Assembly (NCBI RefSeq): GCF_009870125.1
Contig: NC_046680.1
Location: 23,083,501 to 23,147,500, forward strand
Source of the DNA: Drosophila pseudoobscura
Lineage: Eukaryota; Arthropoda; Insecta; Diptera; Drosophilidae
Length of the DNA: 64,000 bases
Direction: 5' to 3'
Made by a program: the position numbers and the translations under genes. Numbering within the stretch: the first letter of the stretch is position 1; every line of letters starts with the position of its first letter. The notes under the pieces are model-generated. The model saw only the letters and a program-made list of their open reading frames with translations. It searched no databases and had not been told where the DNA came from. Below, piece after piece: positions 56,949 through 64,000 of the stretch.

Positions 56949-59940
56949 TTAGTTCACGATGCAGTTTGATGACACTTTGACGTCCGGCTTCAGCTTCGTC
57001 TTCGATGCAGAGCCCGTCAAGGATCCCCTCGCCTTTGACTTGGGGTTTCCTTCGCATGTCTCTTTTTTGGCACCCTCCTGGGTATTAAGCGTTGCAGCTG
57101 CATTCTCCACTGCAGAATTCGTAGCAGGATTCTCCTTCGGCTTGAGCTTGCCTTGGCTCTGGAATAGATAGCTGCTACTGGGCTTAAGCTGGGAGCCAAT
57201 CTTTGGCAGTGACTTTTGTTTGACTTCTGGATATAGCTTCGTATTGGATGCACTGCCCGGCAGCGATCCGTTCGTCTTCGGCTTTGGGCTTCCTTGGCTC
57301 GTGGAAAAGCTTGCCTTCTTTTTCGCACCCAACTGGGGGTTGGGCGTCGAAATGTGATTGCCTTGGCTCTGGGTTGCCCCAGTTTTCTTCTCGCCCATCT
57401 GAGAGTTTAGACTATGCTTCGGCTGGCTATCTTTGGTATTCATCATTGGCATTGGATTCTGTTGGACGTCTGGCTCTGGCTTCAACAGGGATCCGTTCGG
57501 CTTCGGCTTGGGGTTTCCTTCGCTCGCCGGAGGGCTTGCCTTCTCTTTGGTACCCAACTCATGATTGGGCGTTACAATCTCTATTTGAGTTGCGGAATTC
57601 GAAACGGGAAGGTCCTCTGTGTTGTTTTGGCACTGGGTTGCCACATTATGCTTTTCGCACAACTGGGTATTCATCATTGGCATTGGATTCTGTTGGACGT
57701 CTGGCTCTGGCTTCAACAAGGATCCGTTCGGCTTCGGCTTGGGGTTTCCTTCGCTCGCCGGAGGGCTTGCCTTCTCTTTGGTAACCAACTCACGATTGGG
57801 CGTTACAATCTCTATTTGAGTTGCGGAATTCGAAACGGGAAGGTCCCCTGGGTTGCTTTGGCACTGGGTTGCCACATTATTCTTTTCACACAACTGGGTG
57901 TTGGGATTGGCCGTCGGCTTGGCAGGCTTTTTTTCAATGCCCCGTTCCTCGCGGTTACCTTGAGAGAGAGAGAGACAGAGAGTTTAGTAAGTCGTTGACC
58001 GGTTCGTCAGGTGCTTCGTTTGCGTACTGAAGGAGCTGCGCATGTTGTTCCTTATGTCATCCGTGAAGTTGCCTTCGGCCCTATGGAATCGGTACAAGCT
58101 CTTCACTACACAGTTGAACATTTCAGCGCGTTGGGTGGAGCTCAGATCGGCGATCATGTCCAGTTTGGGGTCCCAGAAGAACTGGAGCTTACCCTTGCCC
58201 GGAGTCAGCTTCAGGGCATTGGCCAACTTGCTCATCATCTGAAATGAGCGTTCGGGAAAGGGATCAGATCTGTGGGAGTCAGAGGAGAGTAGAATCAATG
58301 CCAAACCTCAATAAAGATCTCATGGAGGGGGCTCTGCCAGTAGCGGGGATCCCGCTTAGTGACCTCCCAGAGGAAGACTGTCTTGATGTAGTAGCTCTTC
58401 AGATTGCTCAGGTTCTGCTTCGCGTCGCGGAACTTCTTCAGGAGACGCACGGCATTCTTCAGGTTGGCCTTGTCCTTGATCAGTTCGTGTTCGGCGACGT
58501 AGTAGGAGGCCCGGAAGGAGTTGTTGTCGGGCTGAGGAGGCTTTAGGGGCTTGGGAATCGCATCCCAGTGCGTGGAGTTGCCAAAGTGCTTCTTCTGATC
58601 TCCAGCAAGGACGCTCTGCGCGGCTACCAGCTTGATGCCTGGCACGAAATCCACGGAGTACTTGTAGGGCCCTGTCACGAAGATGGTGTGTGCAGGCCCG
58701 CACTTCTTGTACGTCAGCTTGGAGATCGTTTTGTTCACCTCGATCTGGTTGCCAATTTTGTTTAGCGCCTGGGTAACCAGGCCCTGCAGCCAGTTCTGCA
58801 GCCTGTCCTCCAGGAGCATGTTCTTCCCGTTAACCAACTTTTGGAGCTGCTCGTAGATGGGTCTGTGATGTTCACTATCTCTGATGGCCTCCATTACCTT
58901 CGTCATGTCCAGCGTTACGTTCCCTGCGGTGTTCGGGGCAATTCAGTTTATCGTTCGAGGGAGCTTTCTCTCGAGACTCACCTGGCCTACGGGGATCCGG
59001 CTTCACAATGATCCTGTTATTATTGGGGAACTCCAAGTGAATCAGCAAATCAAACTCGTCCGGCTTCGACACCTTCAGGTTGTCGCCATAGCTTCCTGGG
59101 AGGGGGAAAGCGCACCCAGCGATTTAGTAGCTGTGCAAACACCTTCATTTGGACGCTATCTAATCAGAAGCTAACAAACTTTTCCTGGAAATTCATGGCG
59201 TTTCCTGTTTTATAACAGACCACAAAGAAACCCTCACACTGCCAGGGGAAACTCTTTTCGTATCTGCCCTTGGTTAAACACAAAATAGTCCAATTTATGG
59301 GCCGGATTTGACATTTATATCGACCTAATTCTGTTTTTACACGGTAATCTACCGTGATTGGTGATTGGTTCCTTATATTAAAATAAGGGAACAAATTTGA
59401 AAACGTTGGAAAAAAAATTTGCGTTTAAAAAATGTCAGCATTGATGTTCACAATATACTAACACATCTCTATTGCAAAATGTAATCCCCTTAAATTTCCA
59501 GTAAGACATAATTAGGTGTACTGTTTTAATTAAGTAATTGTATGAATGTGTGAATGAGTGTGAATTCACAGATACATTCTTATCAGAGATTCAAAATTTG
59601 ATTTTAATAGTTCCCAGAGTAGATAGACTCTCGCGGAGAATCGGACACTCGGAAATGCATGTTTTTACACTCAATGCAGACGAGACAGTCGGCCCACATA
59701 GAATTGCATCTACAGCAGTACATACATACATACATATACAGTATCAAAAATTGAACTCTAGTAGTTACCTCCCAAGGTGGATCCCTTGAGCAGCTTGCCC
59801 AGCTTCTCGTCGCGCTTCCACAGGGAGTAGAGCTGGTTCCTCAGCTCGGTGTAGTGCGCTGTAAACGTCTTCCGGTCTTTGTCAAAGTTGATTAGTTCGC
59901 CGTTCAAATCATTTAAAGTATCTTCCAGGTTCTTTGCCAT
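56949..59940 (-). CDS. cGLR1: cGAS-like receptor (Mab-21 nucleotidyltransferase) with long repetitive C-terminal tail
   Basis: Exons 59940-59769, 59095-58982, 58923-58307, 58238-58028 and 57958-56949 give 707 residues. Fly cGLRs sense RNA (cGLR1: dsRNA) and make cyclic GMP-AMP isomers that activate STING in antiviral defence. Seen: GS motif LLKGSTLGGS (residues about 51-59), catalytic acids E71 and D73 in PDEFDLL, third acid D187 in YSVDFVPG, and a helical half with LKSYYIKTVFLWE like cGAS SSYHVKTAFFH. This core ends near residue 371. Exon 5 adds 336 residues of Lys/Pro/Ser/Asn-rich repeats and ends NCIVN, a CaaX-type terminus. Without the last splice, the frame stops at 57984, giving a form of about 385 residues. 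Assignment to the cGLR1 orthologue rather than another cGLR is by recalled similarity. Confidence 0.88.
57441..57895 (-). repeat. Two tandem 231-bp repeats in the cGLR tail
   Basis: Near-identical 231-bp units (57672-57895 or so, and 57441-57671), each 77 codons, encode NNVATQ/HNVATQ..., SNSATQIEIVTPN, EKASPPASEGNPKPKPNGSL and PDVQQNPMPMMN. Two more degenerate units follow toward the C-terminus, each with a GNPKPK/GSPKPK/GNPKSK-NGSL-like core. The repeat length is a multiple of three and no stop interrupts the copies, consistent with selection for an open tail. Confidence 0.9.
59096..59768 (-). other. cGLR intron 1 (673 bp)
   Basis: Acceptor CCTTCCCAG, donor G|GTAACT. The intron is AT-rich with a 12-bp palindrome TGTGAATTCACA (59559-59570). 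The 76-residue minus-strand reading at 59164-59394 has no ATG and was not accepted. Confidence 0.6.
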
Positions 59941-62893
59941 GACGAATGCACTTCCTCGTCGCCGAGTTCTCTCCGGGCCCCTTTTTTGTGGGATATATGA
60001 ACTGAACTAATTTTTTTTCTCTTAATTTTGAGTTGAATGTCGAATGTTACTGTTCTGTGCTTTCCTCGACGGCGGCGTCCGAAAGACTAATTGAAGAGCG
60101 AAGCTTTCGGCCTCGAGAACTTCTTTCCTTTTAGTAAAAACTGATCGTGCTTGTGTTGGAAGTCTCAAGTTTCCTGAAAGAGAAAATAGAGTCTCTCCAT
60201 AAAATCTGTTGTTTGGAGCGCACTAAGAAAATAAACATTGGGCCGCCTATGGTACTTGGTAAACACAAATTAATTTTTTTTTTGTATGAATACGATGAAT
60301 TCGGAGCGCTTTTTGGATTGAAAGTGCTGATTCGCTGAAAGCCAGAGAGAAGTAGAACAGAAGGATCCGAGGAAGGGGTTAAAATGCAATTTCAAGAATA
60401 TTTATTGATCGTTTATGTTTAGATTAAGTGGTATTCATATTGGATTTCATTTAGCGCTTTGCATTTGCAGAACCAAGAGAGAACAATTATAATTCATTGA
60501 TCCATAAACTGTTATGTGTTCCATGTACTGGTATTTGGTATCTGTATCTGTACTACTAGGGAGTTGCAAAGTATGTTACAATAACAATCAAAAGTACGAT
60601 CGATAGTTTGTACGTTATGTAGGTAGTAATGAGATATATATAAATATAGTTTAACAAAGGCGTAGGCCAATAAAGCATAGAGTTCTTTGTAAATCTTAGT
60701 TCTCCACTAATGTGTGTTTATTGCAGGAGGAAGGGAAAATGGTCTTGGGCAGGGATCGCTATCGATCCCTATATCGGGTTACTCAGATCTAATTGAAACC
60801 ACTTGCAGCCATATTGGACTCTAGGGGGACTCCCAATTCTGTTTCCAGTCTGTTTGTGTTTTGGCAATTGAAAATTCTCCATAGCATTGCAGCTTCCTCT
60901 GACTCAGAATAAGGCTGCAGCTGTTGATGTTGTTGTCGTTTGTGTGTTAATGTATATGGTAAGAGTACAGTACATATGTTGCACATATATGCTAAGTAAA
61001 AAAGAGTAAAAAGACGCACAGAACCTCGCACAGAGTGGCGCCAAAACTTAGTTTTCTTTAGCTTACTGTTAAGTATATGTATGTATATATCTGCACGTAT
61101 CTTGTTATATGGGGGCTAGCTGCCCCGTATCATATTGGTTATATGCTTGCTTTTAGTAGAAAAAACTGGAAGAGAGAAATTGTGGCGTTACACGATCTGA
61201 TGCATTCATTATTTGTGCGTGTTTGTTCGTTTATAATTGATTTTCCACCAACAAATAGTGAGCTCTGCAATCGATTGCTTGGCGATTAATGCGATAAACC
61301 ATGAGCGAACTATAAAAGTGAAACATTGAAGAATACATGCGTTTAATGCCCATCTTTCAATCTATATTGTATGCAGATGCGAGACATGTTTAACATTGAG
61401 AAACGTTTCGTGTTTTGTTATTAAGAGTTTAGGTTTAACTTTGAGACTTTTGCACAGCTTCAATGTATTATACATTCCCATTTATGTTATTAATATTTAG
61501 GTGTACGCGGTATTCCCCATACAAATCGAGTTAAAACCTCTTAATACAAATCCAATTAAGTGTAAACGACTGAATCCAAAATAAATGCGAGTTTCGTTAA
61601 CTAATCTTGAGTGTAAAGGGGGTGTCTGGCGACAAAGAATCGAAATCGAAAGAAAACTTTATAATCCAGATTAGGTGGTATTATAGGGAGGGGTGGGCAG
61701 GGAGAGGGACTGCTGCTACCGTAGAGCGTATAATGAATCAGTCTTTGCGCGTCACAAGTCGTCAATCGAACGGGGAAACGATACGATAAATGTATCGAAA
61801 TCAACTCTAAGCGGGTTCGGTTTGGTTGGGGGTGGGGTGGGGCGTGGTTACTCTGCTGAGGATCCTCGGGCATACAAACCGTACAAAAACTAGCTAGATA
61901 CAAACACACATATTATAAATATTATCTTCGGTTTCGGTCCGTTTCCATTCGTTTCGTTTGGATTCACTTTCGTTATGTTACGTTTTGTTGTATACAAAGT
62001 AGTAGATACATATGTATATATATTCGAATTACAATTATAATTGTTGTACGAGTACGTAATTAGTGTACAATAAATACGGTAAAACAAGTTAACAAGCATT
62101 AATTTAATTATTCTTTTCGATTTAGCTTTAGCTTCGAGTCAACGATTAAGGTTTAAATTTAGATGTAGACTTCGATTTAGATTAAGGTTAAGGCTAAGGT
62201 TAAGGTTGCTTTTAGCTTAGCCAAAAATGTAATTACAGAATCAAGAGCGTAGCGTAGTATATCCATATCCATATCTACATATGTATATATGTATCTTCAT
62301 ATATTTCCATATAGATATTCTTGTATGTATCCCATAAATGGTTTGTAAATGTTATAGTTTTACTCGTAATTGGTGCGTTGCCCTTCGCTTAGGCTTGGGT
62401 TTTCGGTTTTGGGTTTAAGGGTTAAGATTTCAAAAAGTACTTGAAGAGAGTAACGAATAAAAATCGAATTTCTTGGACTGCCCTTAGCTAGATCCGATCC
62501 GTATCAGTATATACTATATGATATACGATGTATGATATATCTATGAGTGTTTTATCGAATACAATACACATACAATAAAAAATGTATAATTAGATTTATA
62601 ATTTCTTTAGAATTGAATTTCAATATAAATGATCTGAAGAGCACAGCGAAGCGCGGCGAGCGGCTTGGCTTGTCTTCTATCTGTTAATCTGAATACAAAA
62701 ATACAATATCATAAATATATTCATGTGTATATATATGTATGTTTTTATGTATATGCAATTGGTAATTAACTGTCTCTCTGGCTAGCAACTGCACCACAAA
62801 AACTAAACTATCTTGACATTATCCTAAGGGACATCGATTATGGGACTATGATGGATGCGTGTGCCTGGTCGCGGATACGGATGTGGATCCTCT
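59941..62893. other. cGLR upstream region and long 3' flank of tungus
   Basis: The first 400 bp upstream of the cGLR start should hold its promoter. I found no clear TATA or canonical Relish site there. The remainder, about 2.5 kb, is AT-rich with ATATGTAT-type repeats and a degenerate TTAAGG run at 62,183-62,206. It is probably the long 3' UTR of the minus-strand tungus gene plus spacer. No coding region was accepted. Confidence 0.4.
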
Positions 62894-63639
62894 TTACTTG
62901 TTGTGTTGCGCAACCATATTGGGCGACTTGTAGAAGTTGTGCACGAATTCCGAGAGGCTGTATACGGCGCCGGGGCCCTTTCCGGCACTCATGCAGATGA
63001 AGTCGCCCAGACAGTGCATATTGGCTGTGGAAGAGAGACAGTGGGAGTCATTGGTTGTACACCGATTCTAGTATAGCATCTCACTGTTTGATAGAATGGG
63101 TGGATATGAGGGCGGCGGCTTGATCCAGCTGCCATCCGGCCGTCGCATGTGCCGCCGGTCTGAGGAGAACTCAATGAGATATGTGTCTGCGGGTATGACT
63201 CTGAAGAATCTGAAAATATGTATGAAATGTGTTAGAAAATCATGGGGCTCCATGGAGGGGCGACTGCGCTCACCTGTGATGCTCTGGTCGCAGTGCCAGG
63301 TCGGAGCGAAATGTCTCCGTCACGTACTTGTGGAAGTATGTGGGGAAGGGCAGCGTGGTGTCCAGGTCGAACACCAGGCAGCGGTTCGGCGAGGGATTGT
63401 GCATGAAGAATACATGGTAGTCCTGTGAAGAAAACAATATGAAATAGTTTCTAAATGGCTAGATTTAATGGATAAGAACACTCACCCATATCACAACTTG
63501 ATCGTCGCCACGTCCGGCCTTCTGGCGCCACAGCGGCACCGTTCGCCCCTCGTTAGACACGAACACAGCATAGCATGTGCCCAGCTCCTCGGGCCGCGTC
63601 CGCTTCACCTGCTCGCAGAGTTTCCACACGTTCTCCTCG
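62894..63639 (-). CDS. tun: tungus/NTAQ1, protein N-terminal glutamine amidohydrolase (first exon beyond the right edge)
   Basis: Exons in the window: 63639-63486, 63422-63274, 63209-63085 and 63024-62894. The enzyme deamidates N-terminal Gln to Glu, feeding the Arg/N-degron pathway; the fly gene tungus is linked to long-term memory. Seen: EENVWKLCEQVKRTRPEE, CYAVFVSNEGRTVPLWRQ, the catalytic His in DYHVFF and Asp in VFDLDTTLPFP, FFRVIPADTYLIEFSSDRRH and GPGAVYSLSEFVHNFY. All align with human NTAQ1 along its length. The third catalytic residue, the Cys of the SCYCEEN region, lies upstream: the first exon here starts with the last base of the Cys codon before EEN. No candidate N-terminal exon exists up to base 64,000. 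Confidence 0.95.
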
Positions 63640-64000
63640 CTGCAAGTAACAATTCGCAAGTGGGTTGGGTTATTCACCAATCGACTACTAACATAATGCA
63701 CTTTCTGAGCCCCAAATCTTTGCACGAAATGCCAACGGTGCCCGCACCAGTGTGGCTTATCAGCAACAGGCCGCCTCTTGGCTTTCGAATTAAAATAATC
63801 GATTTTGCTTAGCACGCGGCTGCCTCTGGCCCCAGGTCCCCGTGTGCTCCTTGACTGCCATTTTACTGTTTATGGCTCTTTCAAATAAATTCCAATCAAT
63901 TTTGCTGCCACACATTGTTGCTCGCATGTTTGTCCTGGCATGGCATGACTGAGGACGAGGTTGGGAATGAGAACAGCCCACGCGATCCACAAACAAGTGG
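63640..64000 (-). other. tungus intron 1 (partial)
   Basis: The stretch upstream of the acceptor TTGTTACTTGCAG contains no exon matching the NTAQ1 N-terminus, so the intron continues past the window. The 68-residue minus-strand ORF at 63,790-63,996 has no family similarity I can see. Confidence 0.6.

Noticed and set aside
59164-59394. 76-residue reading in cGLR intron 1 with a fairly protein-like composition
   Set aside because: It starts with TTG, has no ATG, and lies wholly inside an intron fixed by the GS-motif splice.
62183-62206. TTAAGG-type tandem words suggesting telomeric repeats
   Set aside because: Only a few degenerate units in AT-rich 3' flank; Drosophila telomeres use retroelements, so this is a chance simple repeat.

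Overview
The window is eukaryotic nuclear DNA from a Drosophila fly. Genes are split by short GT-AG introns, protein matches are closest to Drosophila families, and the long non-coding stretches carry typical fly dinucleotide and CAG/CA-type microsatellites. A GTCY-repeat mini-me/DINE-type element and the apparent joining of two gene blocks that I recall as separate on D. melanogaster 2R suggest a species outside the melanogaster group, perhaps the obscura group, Muller element C. The species is inference. All splice sites were worked out by hand from reading phase and family alignment.

Left block (1-10.4 kb): two tandemly duplicated peroxisomal acyl-CoA oxidase genes on the minus strand (the first runs off the left edge). 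An XLF/Cernunnos-like NHEJ gene lies between them on the plus strand, with a hAT-type MITE (perfect 8-bp target duplication) inserted just 5' of its start codon. Next come eEFSec (selenocysteine elongation factor) and the TM2D1/amaretto gene, both plus.

Middle block (10.4-42.8 kb): a gene-poor 17-kb stretch with a mini-me element, a very strong Inr+MTE core promoter match at 14.6 kb, a TATA promoter with a possible 5' exon at 21.7-22.3 kb, and one small unexplained minus-strand ORF. It leads into crossveinless-2 (cv-2; six coding exons, 28.1-37.7 kb), the BMP-binding chordin-like regulator. A foldback element lies at 40.8-41.0 kb.

Third block (42.8-51.5 kb): two tandem secreted CAP/SCP-domain genes (plus), then BBS9 (minus, eight exons), a BBSome subunit with a near-consensus Rfx X-box just upstream.

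Right block (52-64 kb): mitochondrial glycerol-3-phosphate dehydrogenase Gpo1 (plus); a convergent cGAS-like receptor gene (minus) whose predicted protein has a 336-residue repetitive Lys/Pro-rich C-terminal extension ending in a CaaX-type sequence; and the 3' part of tungus/NTAQ1 (minus), running off the right edge.

The most interesting signal is the cGLR gene. A catalytic nucleotidyltransferase core is joined, through an intron with a good branch point and pyrimidine tract, to a tandem-repeat tail with a possible prenylation box, which suggests membrane-tethered and soluble isoforms. This parallels the known prenylated isoform of the related enzyme OAS1.
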